A DNA stretch of 64,000 nt from the NCBI GenBank assembly GCA_018398765.1, contig JAHBMJ010002871.1, forward strand, positions 6,840-70,839, given 5' to 3'. A model generated the notes under the pieces. The model was not told where the DNA came from. It did no database searches and worked only from the letters and a program-made list of their open reading frames with translations. This DNA is from Chromera velia. Taxonomy: Eukaryota > Sar > Chromeraceae. Position 1 is the first letter of the stretch. Every line of letters starts with the position of its first letter. Shown here in pieces: positions 44,287 through 55,180 of the stretch. The translations under genes and the position numbers were made by a program.

Positions 44287-47200
44287 TTTTTTTTCTCCCC
44301 ACCTGTCAAGGCAGACAGGCCCACAAAGGTGTTGCGGTTCTGACAAATCACCGCTTTTGTTTTTTGGCTTCTTTCGCTTCTTTGATCTTCTCCCTTTGAT
44401 CCTTTCCCGAGCCCGACAGCTGTGCTCCCCGAATGGGCTTCCCTTCTCAGTCTTGAGAGCTGTCTTCCCCCAAGCTTCCTTCTTCATTTTTTCCTTTGTT
44501 TCGCGCCTTCCATTTTTTTGAAAAAGGACTGCTGGGTCGGCCAATCAATGATTACTTCTGTCGATTTCTTGTTTGCAGACGGTCCTGATCAGATACGAAA
44601 GCCTCGCAATACAAACATTTGTCAGCCTCTCACTCAGCCTCTCAGTGACCAGAAAAAGACTCGACAGAAAAACAGGGCAGGCATCTGCGATCTCCACGCA
44701 CGAGCCAACCAACCAGACGTTTTCTCAATCATTCCGTTCGTCGTCTCTGCGTCTGTCTGTCTGTTTGTTTGTGTTTCTCGGTGTGGGGCTGTAAAAGAAG
44801 AGGGAAGGCTGGTCGTGCTGCGATGGTTTGAATTTTTGAAGGGGAAAACTCGCTGGAAGAGTGCTACAGGGATAGCCGAAAGAGCACTTTTGTGAAAAAG
44901 AAGCAGACGTTGACGGGAAAGTAAAGGGGAAACGCAGGAGAGGTCTTCGGTCTGTCTTTCTCTGTATATCGCTGGTTCTGTCGATTGGTCTTCACCAAAC
45001 TGTTCCTCCTCCCCGTCTCCCAGCAAGTGTCATTTGTCTCCCAAACCCAAAGCGTATAAGGCATGCTCTTGATGGCCTTGAAAGTCTCCACCCCTCGATC
45101 CCTATCGTGTCTTTTTCAGTCCGACCTCATAGAACGTCAAGTGGATGCGCTCCTCAGACCCAGGGCAGTCGTGGTGCAGCGCATGCGGGCAAAGAAGGAG
45201 AAGATGGCACAGAGAGGAGCGGAATTCCTTACCTTTATGGGAAAAGGGCAGGTGCGTGCGTCATCTCTCCCCCTGTGACCTGGTTAGAATCTCCAGCGCC
45301 TCGCTAAAACGTGTGCTTTCATTTCTTGTCCGCTCTTTCAATTATCAGACCTCGCCTTTTTGCCTGCATGAACGTGCTCGACGGCCGTCTATCCGTTTCT
45401 TTGCCCGCCATTCTGTCCGACATGTGCTCTCCTTCTTTTCAGTATCGGCGCTTTCTCTTCTCGCTAAGTTGAGGGGTCAAGATAAAAATTCTTTTCCAGA
45501 AGATCGATGGGCGGGCTGACTGCATGTGTTGATATAAGCGTGCATGTGATGCATTACATCTGCCCGCAACGACCTCCCGCTCCTTCATTGCAGGCAGCAG
45601 ACGCCCAGGTGACAGAAGGGCCTGCAGTCCTGGGCGTGCACCTGCTGGCGGGGATCGATTCCGGTAGGGTGGTGAGGGGGAAAGAGAAGGGAGTAGGAAT
45701 GCGGAACGAATTCGTCCCTTTTTACATTTGCATGGAAGGGAGGCCTCAGGCAAGTGGAAAGAAAATCGAAAGAGACAACTAGTCAGTGAGTCAGTGAGTA
45801 AGATAGTCAGTAGAATGGTGAGCCTCACGACAACTGGTCAGGTGGACGAGCACTTGGAGAGAAAACGGGATGAAGAGACGGTAACTCATCTTAGAGATTG
45901 ATGGATACCGGAAGTCGGAGAAATCAAGTGCGTCCTGAAGGGACGGAAAGGGTGCTTGTTGGAGTCTGTCAAAACGAAACACTGGTCCGGAAAGAATGTC
46001 TTGATTCCTTCCCTATGCACCTTCAGATGAGTTTTGTGATTTGTGAGAATGTTCACTAATATTTTTTGACGGTAAATATGAATCCCCTTTATACGTGCGA
46101 GAGGATGCATGACTGATTGCAGGTTATTCCTTCGAAAACCGTCCCGCTCGAGATTTTCTTGTCGGCCTGTGCAAAGGTGCGTTGCTTGTTTTCCTTTTGT
46201 AGTCGTTGTTCCCTCACCCCATGCACGTTCGCGTTTTCTCGGTTCTGCCTTCAAAAGCGCTTCGTGCACACTTTCTCTTGTGTCGCTGTTCTTGTCAAGG
46301 AGGAAGAAGGGGTGTGGCCCACGGGTCCATTTCTCTGCCTTCTATCTGTTTGTCTCCTGAGTTTACATACGTGCAGGTTCGACCGTCCTTGACGTGAACT
46401 GTGGATCTGGGGCCTTTGCTGTGAGGGCCCTTTTGGGTGGGGCGTCTGAGGCTGTGTGTGTGGAGTCCTCTTTGGCCCTTGTGTCTCTTGCAGAATCGGT
46501 GGGTGTCTGTCTGTGCCTCCCCGGATGACTCTTCGTTGTGAAATGAGTTTGTTTGTTTGCTTGTTTTTGTTCTTTTTTCCTTTGTTTCTCCTCCCAAGGT
46601 CCTTGAATTGATGCAAGCTCTCTGCTTCCAGAACACAGTCACTGCCCAACTTTCCTTCCTTTTCTTTCACTCTCTTCGTTTGTTGACTGCTTTTTTTGAC
46701 GGATGACCTCTCTCTCTCTCTCTCTCTCTCCCTCCCTCCCTCTCTCTCTCTCTGTGTGCGTGTGTGTGTACCCTTCTGCCTCTTTCTCTCCCTCCCCCTA
46801 CTTCTCTCTGCCCTCATGCATCTATCAGAATGCGAAGGCGAACAACCAGGCCGACAGAATGACGGTCATACACCGATCAGGTCCGTCCGTCCTTGTTTCT
46901 GTTCCTTCTGTCTTTCTGGTCTCGGGGAAGAAGAGGGAGAGGGGAGGGGAAGGAAGAAAGCGAAGGGCGGGGGGAATGGAGAGAACCATGTGAATGCAGC
47001 AAAACAACAGCCAAACACTTACCCTCTTCACCTGAACAACGCATGGTCGGCAGGACAGTATTGGGAGGGAGTATGGGGGTTCTCTCGATGGTTCGCCCTG
47101 GTTCTCTGTCGCTTGATTTCATCCGACAGAGGGACTCCTCGGTCCTTTCAAGCAACGCTTTGGGTTCCCATATAGGACAGTTGCCAGTCTGTACTTGTGA

Positions 47201-48048
47201 CAGCTGCGGAGAAGGTGCAAGAAGCCCCTCATGGCGTGCTTTCCATCGCTCGACGGTTCAGGAAAGATCTTTTCAGGCATAATTTTGTTGATTGCGCCTT
47301 TGTTGCGTGCATGCATGCAAGCAGACGTTGTTGAGGAGATGGAGAACATGAAGATGAGCCAGTTGCAGTAAGTCAAAAGAGAAAGACAAGAACAGGGGAG
47401 CTTGCTTGCCCTCGTTTTTTTCTTTCCTGTCTCTCAGGACTGTATCGTTCGCTGACCAGCACGCTGATTGTCTGTCGTTCGTTGTCTTTCCTTTCGTCCT
47501 TCCTCGTTTTCTTGACCAGTCTGTTTCTAATCACGCACAAGTGCAGCCCCCGCCTGCGTTCTTCTGGCTGTCATTTCCCCGCACTTCGTCGCTGATTCCC
47601 TCTCTCCTTCCCTCCACGTTTGAATTCTTCAGCGGAGGGACGGGCCAATGTGAGAGTGAAACTCGCCTGTCTGATCCCTTTTGTCGATTCATGTTGTCGG
47701 TTTGCAGATTTGGGGTAGTGGTTCTGTCTCTGAGGCCCGAAATCGTGTATGAGTACAAACAGAAGCACGGACAGCACGGGAGGTGGCACAAGCCTTCCCT
47801 TAAGGTGGGAACGAAAGCGAAATTTGTGAATTCTTTTACATTTCTGTCCATCTCTTCCCGCGGGGACTCGGGAGGGGAAAGAGGAGGTTCTCCATCCACC
47901 CATGAATCTTCTGACCATCAACCCTCCTCTGCTTCTGGCCCGTGGATCGCTGGTCTTACAAATATCCCCAATCAACACTCTTTTGGGCCGCCTACTATCC
48001 CCATTCTTGCGACTTCTTTCATGGCCTTAAACAATCCCTACTGTGCTG

Positions 48049-48079
<31 letters not shown>

Positions 48080-49357
48080 GTTTGTTCGCGTGTGTATGGC
48101 TGGGTGGGCAAACTTATCGAAAGAGCCTCTCGTTTCCTGCTCTCTGTGTTCTCTGCAGGGCATCGAGAAGCCGATTGAAGCAGCCTCTGCGCTGGTGCAG
48201 CCTGGCGGTGTGCTCTGCTTGAATATGCAAATAGACACTCAACGGGCACACCAACTGAGATTCTTGGTCAGCTGGTGAAAGAAGGGAGGGGGGGAAGGAG
48301 AAAGGAAAAGGAACGGCTATTGCTTACCCTCTTTATTCATTTCCTTTCTTATGTGGTAGTCTTTGTATCTTTTATTCTGCCTCTGCCTCTTTCCTGTTGT
48401 CCTCCCATGAACCCTTCTTTCATTCTTGTTCGTCTCTTTGCTCCCTTTCGCCCTTAATTTCATTTTTCCTTTGCCTCGATCCGTTCTTCCTTCCTCGTTT
48501 CCTTGCTTCTTTGCTTCCTTCCTTCTTTCTTTGATTTCTCTGTTCCGTGTAAACCTTGTTTAATCTGTCTGTCTGTATACGAGAGAACAAAAGTCCTTCT
48601 GCTGTCCGCGTGAAATTTCTTGTGCTGATTTGTTGCTTACTTCCAGAGAAAATAGAGTTGGGTGGGGTGGGGTGTCATCTTGTTTGTTTGCTTGCTTGTC
48701 TGTCTGTCTGTCTGTCTGTCTGCCTGCCTGCCTGCAAAAAAGAGAAAAACCAAATTAGCGGTCACATTGTTGTTCTGTCTGTCTCTCTGTCCACCTGCTT
48801 TTTGGCTGTCTCTTGCTTCTTTGACTTGCCGTATTACGAGACGGCCCTGCTCCGGCTGAACACACGCCGTGCAGTGAGCATGAATAAGCAATAATATATT
48901 GAAGAGTGGCCGGGCCGGGCCTCTGTGTGTGTGGTTTTGATGCTCCTCGTGCAGATGAACACAGGGATCGAACGAAGCAACCGCACAGGAACTTTTCTGT
49001 GGGAGGGAGGAGGCGGATGGGATTGCAGGTAGAAGGACTTTGCCCGTTGCGGTTTTTTTTTTTTGTTCCCTTTCGGCGGTGTCACTGCACCTACTTTGTT
49101 TTTTGCTGATCGATGAGCCTCCACACGCTGGCAAAAGTATTCACTCCCTTGACTTATGCTTCTAGAAGGTCGGACCTTTTGTCCCTTTGTTCTTTCTCTG
49201 CGACGACGTTTTTGGCTCTTTGTTCCTTTGTTTACCACGTGTTGCTTTCAAGTTGAGCGCTCTAGATTGATTTTCAGCCCCGTTTCCCTTTTGCAGGCGA
49301 CTAGCGTCTCAGCGGGACTTATGGCACAAACGGTCTTTAATTGTTCGAGTGAATTGA
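42477..49357 (+). CDS. RlmI-type SAM-dependent RNA methyltransferase
   Basis: Exons: 42477-42792, 42915-43033, 43345-43423, 43969-43994, 44579-44620, 45120-45251, 45594-45663, 46123-46176, 46377-46498, 46829-46880, 47325-47367, 47708-47804, 48159-48266, 48955-49028, 49297-49357. Every phase fits and the sum is 464 codons plus stop. An Arg-rich N terminus of about 60 residues could be an organelle transit peptide. A PUA domain follows (LKEGHPWVFAEEV; LNRQASVVLRMI). The family's core comes next (RVCNGEADGLPGLVVDRLGE; SGYSFENRPARDFLVGLC), then SAM motif I (VLDVNCGSGAFAVRAL), NAKANNQADRM and the PGGVLCLNM strand. The DPPxF-type motif IV position reads VVVLSLRPE. Bacterial RlmI makes m5C in 23S rRNA, so the target here may be organellar rRNA, if active. 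Exon 4 is only 26 nt. Confidence 0.9.
44011..44295 (+). repeat. TTTC/CTCT polypyrimidine tract in a methyltransferase intron
   Basis: TTCC units pass into (TTTC)n with CTCTCT and CGTTTC interruptions, inside intron 43995-44578. The long Phe/Ser/Leu and Lys/Glu/Arg frames over it are artefacts. Confidence 0.95.
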
Positions 49358-51084
49358 TACGTCAAAACAGAAAAGATATGAATAACGGTTAATAGACTGT
49401 GAAAAGCTCATTCATATTGACTTTTAGTTTTTGATATAATTGGATACAAACAACCGCTACTCTTCTAAAATTGCCGTTGTTTCTTACTTGGTCTTTTGAT
49501 ACTCTTTTTTGGATTTGATTTGTATAAAATGATAAAAAACCTAGCACCGAACTTTTGTTTCACATACCTCCCTAAACCTAATGTCCACTTTAAAAAAAAA
49601 ATATCAAGATCGTCCGCGCCTGCGGCGCGGCCAATCAAGTCTATCCAAATTTGCGGCCTAGCAAATCTCATTCAAAGAATATAAAAAAAAATTAAAAAAT
49701 AATAACGTATAAATAAATCGATATATTGCCTTTAAAATACTATTCATGCCTAGGTTTCGTACATATCATCATATATAATCATACAATATCAATATTACAT
49801 CCTAAATTATATCATACATAGCTCGGTACCAGTATACGGTCATATATAACATCTCTATTCATTCATCTTCTGAATTAGAATCAGCAAGATTGCTCAACTT
49901 ACAGATTTCATGGGCTTGCACCTACGTTTGGTGAGCTCGTACTCTGAGACCGCACGCTTGATAAAGAGTAAGCCTCTTTTGTTGCTCTTGTCTCTCTGCC
50001 TCTCTCTGCTGGGTCTCACTCTGTTCCTCCCCAGCCGCTGCCAGAAAATTCAAAGACAAAGAAGCTTGGGCAGAGCCTGGAAGCGGAGAGGCAACTTGTT
50101 ATGATGAAGATACAAGAAAGGGTGAAGGTGCAGAGACCGTTCGTGAAAATCTGTATTCTAGTCTGTATTCAAAATTTGTTTGTAGTATCTTTCCTCAGCG
50201 GGGAGACCACTACTGTCTCGCATCTGCGTACACCTTCAAGATACCGCCCGCGCCTACGGCACGGGCGTTCAAGCCTATCTAATAATGCGGCCCCAGCATT
50301 CAAGTGGATCTTAGGTTCAAGGAAGTAGTTTTACAGTTTAACTTTGATTCAAAAAATCGGTAATAAAAAAAATAGAAGCACTCTTTTACATACTCTTCCT
50401 ACTTGTCATCTTTTTTATACAAAAAACAGTGTTGTCTCCCTGATGTATCTACATGTACGCCATAGCTGTTTGTTTACCTTTGCAACGTTTTTTTTTTAAA
50501 ATTATTTTTCAATAATTTTTGAGTAGGGTCTCAGTTTTTAAGCTGCAAATTAAGCATTAATTTAACAACTTGGTGATATATGATGATGTTCTTTAGTATC
50601 CATTATTTTTTCTTAGTATGATTCTTTAAGGTGAAGCTGATCAAAGTCGAAGCTATACAGTTGCCGGCAGTTCAATGCCGGTATTACCCTTACTGGCGGC
50701 GATCGTGGTGCGGAAGGTGCCCGGCGGTAGTGGCTAGTGCCAAGTAGTGGCCGGCGGCGGCGTGGCCGCGGCGTACGTGGCCGCGGCGTGGGCGGGGCGG
50801 CCGGCCGCGGGTCCGGCGGTCGAGACGCGCATGCAATTAATTTTGAATTGAGCTAGGACCATGCTTGTCGCAGAATTCTGCTGCAGAATCATGCAGTGCA
50901 GATAGGTGGTCGATCGAAAGAGTTGCCTTGCAGAAGAGCTTGTAGCGCTTGTAGCTTGTCGCTTCATCCTTCACACAGCGTGGGTAGAGACGATTTTAAC
51001 TGTTGAGCTTCGGCGGCGTGCGAACGTGTGGTACGAAGAAAGGAGACTGCCCAGTGCTTTTCCTCCTGCTTCATCCGTCTCGTT
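49358..51084. other. Intergenic region: two dispersed-repeat copies, then a GC-rich promoter
   Basis: 49560-49670 and 50235-50330 are copies of the CGCCTGCGGCG-cored repeat. 49680-49900 and 50340-50640 are AT-rich. 50690-50835 is strongly GC-rich (GTGGCCGCGGCGTACGTGGC style) and ends at CGCGCATGCAATTAATT. It is probably the CpG-rich promoter of the gene starting at 51085. No exon seen. Confidence 0.5.
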
Positions 51085-52220
51085 ATGACAATGGATACAC
51101 TAGACAACGGGCTCACGTTCTATGCCGTCGTCGGCATCGGCGTGCTGGGCTTTGGGACAGCTGCGTACCTTTCATTCAGGTGAGGCCGGGCTGCACTCGA
51201 CACCTTGCTGATGGGTTCTTCATTTGGTGTCTGTATCGGTTCTCTTGAATCATCCTGTTTGCAGACTGTGGAGACTCTTCATTCGAAGCCTCTCGTCTCT
51301 GTCCTCAACTGGCCTCCTCGCTTTCGCCCTGTTCACCTGGGGCGCCTGGTGGCTTATCTGCAGGCTAGAGCTGGTAGTCTGGGAGATCAGACTTAACGTA
51401 GACGTGCCGGTCGGTTCTCTGAGACCTTTGTTCAGTGTGTCCATCTTTCTTTCGCCTTTTGTCTGCTTGGGTGTCAGAGTGATCTCCTTGCCGAGTTCCA
51501 CATGATCCTGTGTGTTTCTCTGTCTGCAGCTGCCCCTGACGTCCCTTGCTGTGGCGGTCGGAGCGACGCTTGCTTCGGGTCTGGCTGTTCTCGCAGAAAT
51601 CGTCTCGATGGTTGGTCAAACTTTCAAACTGTCTCTTTTGATTTCTGTGGCACACAGAGACTGAGCCTCCAAAAGCATTCCGGTCTTTGCTTTGATGTTT
51701 ATTTCGGGTTCATTCTGTAGAGATGCATTCTTTCTCACATCTTCTGTGCTTTCCTGTTCTGGCCTTTTCCTCTCACCCTTCTGTTTCATCTCAACTTCAT
51801 CTCAACCTGACATGCTTAATTCTCTTTCTCACATTTCATTTGCAGCTCTGCCGCAAAAGACCAGAAGTGCATGTGATGGAGCCCGAGGAAAGAGGAGACG
51901 GAAAACTGCGTCCAGCCCTGACGGGTCCCTCCCGCCTGAGTGCCCTGCCGTCCCCCGGACCCGAGTCGTCTCCTTCGGCATCCGGGGGCGGGGGGGGTTC
52001 CCGTTCTGGTCGTGTGAGGGGGGACAGGCAAGGGGAGCGGAAGGCAGAGAGCGAGGAGACTCGGCAAGCGTACCAGGAGCTGAGTGACTTCTTCCAGTCA
52101 CAGGTGGAGGCGCTGAGGGCTGCCCTGGACCCTCAGGGGTCGCGGCAAGGAGGCCGGGCAGAGAGCACCGGTGCACACGAGGACGCGGACCGATCGGCTG
52201 CTGCGTCCACGTGCGGTTAA
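51085..52220 (+). CDS. Small membrane protein with three predicted helices
   Basis: Exons 51085-51179, 51265-51409, 51530-51610 and 51846-52220 join in phase to 231 codons plus stop. Helix 1 is AVVGIGVLGFGTAAYL, helix 2 is TGLLAFALFTWGAWWLICRL and helix 3 is LAVAVGATLASGLAVLAEIV. The C-terminal 120 residues are polar, Ser/Gly-rich, with a short helical segment (AYQELSDFFQSQVEALRAAL). No signal peptide is apparent before helix 1. The family is not recognised. The CpG-rich block upstream and the regular GT-AG introns support a real gene. The first ATG is used because the preceding frame has stops. Confidence 0.7.
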
Positions 52221-52821
52221 AGAGAAAGAGAGAGAGAGCCTCAGATGAACAAAGAGAGAGAGACCTTTGTTTGAGGGTCAGCTGCTGGCCTTGTTGCAGA
52301 CCTGTGTGAAGTAGGCTTGGCGTGGAGGGTGGTGAGAGCGCGGCGGGGTTTGTTCTTGTATTCTGGAAGAAAGATGGGGAGAGATCTCTGTCTGTGTATC
52401 CGTAGGGTCGTTAGTGAAAGAAAGGGAAGTCAGAGTTGTGTAAGAGTAGAAATTGCAATGTTCGGCCTCGGCAGGTTTGTGTTTCGCCTTTCCGTTTCTA
52501 TCACTTCAGTCCTCAAAGAAGGTTTTTGGGGTTGGACACTTCTTCCCTCGCATCGTGCCAGAATGGCCAGGAAGCAAAACTGCGATCTTTTTTCGTGATT
52601 GCATGATAGTGAAAAACATCTTGTTTGTTTGGTTCTCTCCTGCAGTTTCTCTTGTCAATTTGTGGCGTGTGCATTCTGTGAATCGTGTTGTGCTGTTTGG
52701 CTGGTCATCTCGGCTCTCTCCGCCTGTCTCCCTCTCCTCCTTCCCACCTCTGTCTGTCCGGACCGTGCTCGAAGAAAGATGGCGGAAGTAAGAAAGAGGA
52801 AAAGAAAGGAGAAGGGTGCAC

Positions 52822-52860
<39 letters not shown>

Positions 52861-54073
52861 CGATATGATATCAAGAGAGACGCTTCAGTTGTGGCGTGGG
52901 ATTCATTTGAGTTGGAAACCGTGTGAACGAAAAGGCAAGCACCATGGTTGCACTCGAGGGAGGCATGCGCGTGCAGGGGCAATCGTTCCCCTGCTGATCA
53001 AGTGAGTGAGGAAGAAGGGGAGAAGAGAGAGAGCAACGGAAGAGAAGTCCTGGAAGTGCCCAAAGAGGGTTCATTCATTGCCATGGTAGGAAAGAAAAGA
53101 CGAAGGACTGTCGGAAAGAAGGTTGCATGGTTGATTTTCAAGGGACAAGTCTGTCCCTCCAATTGCACCCTTCAACCGCCTTCAACTTGCCCTTTGTGTT
53201 TGCGGAGTTTTCTTTTTAGTTCGTCTTCTTGTCTCTCGCTGTACTTGGATTTGCCTCCTTCTTTTTTGGAAGAATGGGTGAGTACTTGGTTTTCTTCCCT
53301 TCTCGTGCGCATTCTATGCTTGTCTTCCACATCTCCCTCCTGTCGGTGTTTGTGTTTCTTCCTTTCTCTTTCTCTCTCCTTTTCTCTCCTGCTGTGCACC
53401 TGTCGACTCCAAGAGAGGGGGGCGGGGGGGGAGGAGTGAGAAGACGTTGGAGAGGCCTCAAAAGGAACTAGACGGGAGCGGGAGGTAAGTGAAAGAAAAG
53501 CAGACGAATGACGAGAAAGAAACAAAGGTCCCAACCCACTGCATGGTTCATGAGAGGATCAGAGGGTCCCGAAAAAGAAGAGAGAAGCCGTGCAGATCGA
53601 GAGAAACATCAGAGAATGAAAAACGACGGATCCAGGATTGGCGAAAAGGAAGGGAAGAAGAAAGAACAGTTCATTGGATGTTGAAGACCAACAGAGGAAA
53701 GATAGGGAGCCGACAGTTTCGAAAGATTAAGGGAAAATCCAAAGAATCTAAGGCTTCGGACTGAAGAAAGAGGTCCGAAATCAGTGTGATGGAGCCCGCC
53801 AGACACCCTGTTCGATGAGCAATCAATGAATGTATTGTGGATGGATTAATTGTCACGATCCTTCTTCAAATAAACGTGGGAAAATCAGAGAGACGGAATG
53901 ACAGAGAGAAACTTGCCCTGTCAGGTGTTTGCAGCCTTTCGGTTTGCAAAGTACTATTCAGGCAGGCGTGTACACATAGGTAGTGCTAGAGGTAGTGGCG
54001 GATGATGACTTTTATTTCAACCCCAGTTTCAAACCATACAAAATCAATTTTGTCGTATATAGCTTTATGTACG
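52221..54073. other. 3' flank and intergenic region, no clear gene
   Basis: It contains GA-rich microsatellites (52224-52262, 52827-52858) and T/C-rich stretches. A basic 91-codon frame at 53489-53764 and a frame near 53040-53160 (EVLEVPKEGSFIAMVGKKRR) exist, but neither has flanking splice or family support, so I leave them uncalled. Confidence 0.45.
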
Positions 54074-54327
54074 TATAACATAATGTTATGTGCGTGTAGG
54101 CGCTTTCCCTGGAAGCCGTACGTCAGACATTGGGCACTAGGGTGGGAGGGCACTCCTCCGGACATTAATCCTAATCCCGATCCTATGTATGATCTAGTGT
54201 ATATAACATAATGTTATGTGCCTGTAGGCGCTTTCCCTGGAAGCCGTACGTCACTGTAATGTCAGACATTGGGCATTAGGGTGGGAGGGCACTCCTCCGG
54301 ACATTAATCCTAATCCCGATCCTATGT
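54074..54327 (+). repeat. Tandem duplication of about 115-125 bp
   Basis: 54074-54187 and 54202-54327 are near-identical (TATAACATAATGTTATGTGC ... CCCGATCCTATGT). The second copy carries an extra CTGTAATGTCA-type insertion of about a dozen bases and is followed by a (GAT)n run. A TGTATGATCTAGTGTAT word also occurs at the end of the first copy and again at 54379. Confidence 0.9.
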
Positions 54328-54494
54328 GATGATGATGATGATGATGATTGAGGGTTAAATCCTAGATCTAGCGACGCCGATGTATGATCTAGTGTATGAT
54401 TTGAATCATTTGATACTATATCTAAGATACTATCCAAATTATAATAATCCAATTTTATTTTTTAAATATTAGTAGAGACCGCGACTCAGCCGCT

Positions 54495-54770
54495 AGGTGT
54501 GATCTGTAAAGTTATTTTTATAATAAAGTCTGACCACAGACTTTAAACTTTAAAACTTCTTTGATTTCAAAACTTTAATTAAAAATAAAAAAACTTGAAC
54601 ACATTGATGTGTTGACACAGTGTTGTTTACGATTGTTTAGCCTTTTAAAACATTTTTGAATGTATGTCAAAAAAATTTAAAAGTGCGTTTCAAAAGTTAT
54701 ATTTTAGAGTCCACAGACTCAAACCAGACTTTAAACTTTATTTCATTTTTAAACTTTACAGATCACACCT
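54495..54770. mobile_element. MITE-like element with inverted ends
   Basis: A 19-bp perfect inverted repeat, 54495-54513 (AGGTGTGATCTGTAAAGTT) against 54752-54770, extends outward with mismatches (CAGCCG near both ends). The 276-bp interior is AT-rich and contains CAGACTTTAAACTTTA twice. No coding potential. Confidence 0.65.
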
Positions 54771-55180
54771 ATAGGTCAGCCGACTCTAGTATAGACTGTA
54801 TAGTTATAGCTGGTAGACAAACTAGTGTTGATATACCTAGTAATATACTATACAGAAAAACAAATATAACCAGTTGGTAACCAATCTATTTAGGCTGAAA
54901 TTTATTGGTTACTAATAATTGGAAACAAATATTTGGCAACCAACGGTCTCGGCCACTCGGTACCAGTAAGTGTTGGTAATCAACTTGAATGATTCAGACA
55001 TGTCACGCCGGCATGCATACCGAACCCTCAATCATCACGACTACTGTTGCGCTCATATATAGGATAGGGCGACAACGAAAGCTTAGACGAAAGCTGTTAT
55101 GCTTAGACCGTCTTTCACATCTTCGGATGCTTTCTGGATTTCTGAAAATGGGAGAGCATCTGCTTTGTGGCTTCCTTTCG

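Noticed and set aside
43815-44544. Lys/Glu/Arg-rich minus-strand frames (124-213 codons)
   Set aside because: Antisense to the TTTC tract in a methyltransferase intron.
47406-48278. 290-codon continuous plus-strand frame
   Set aside because: It reads through introns of the methyltransferase gene. The family match is limited to 47708-47804 and 48159-48266, with proper splice sites between them.
53489-53764. 91-codon basic protein (MKEKQTNDEKETK...)
   Set aside because: Low-complexity Lys/Arg/Glu composition from purine-rich DNA, without splice or homology support.
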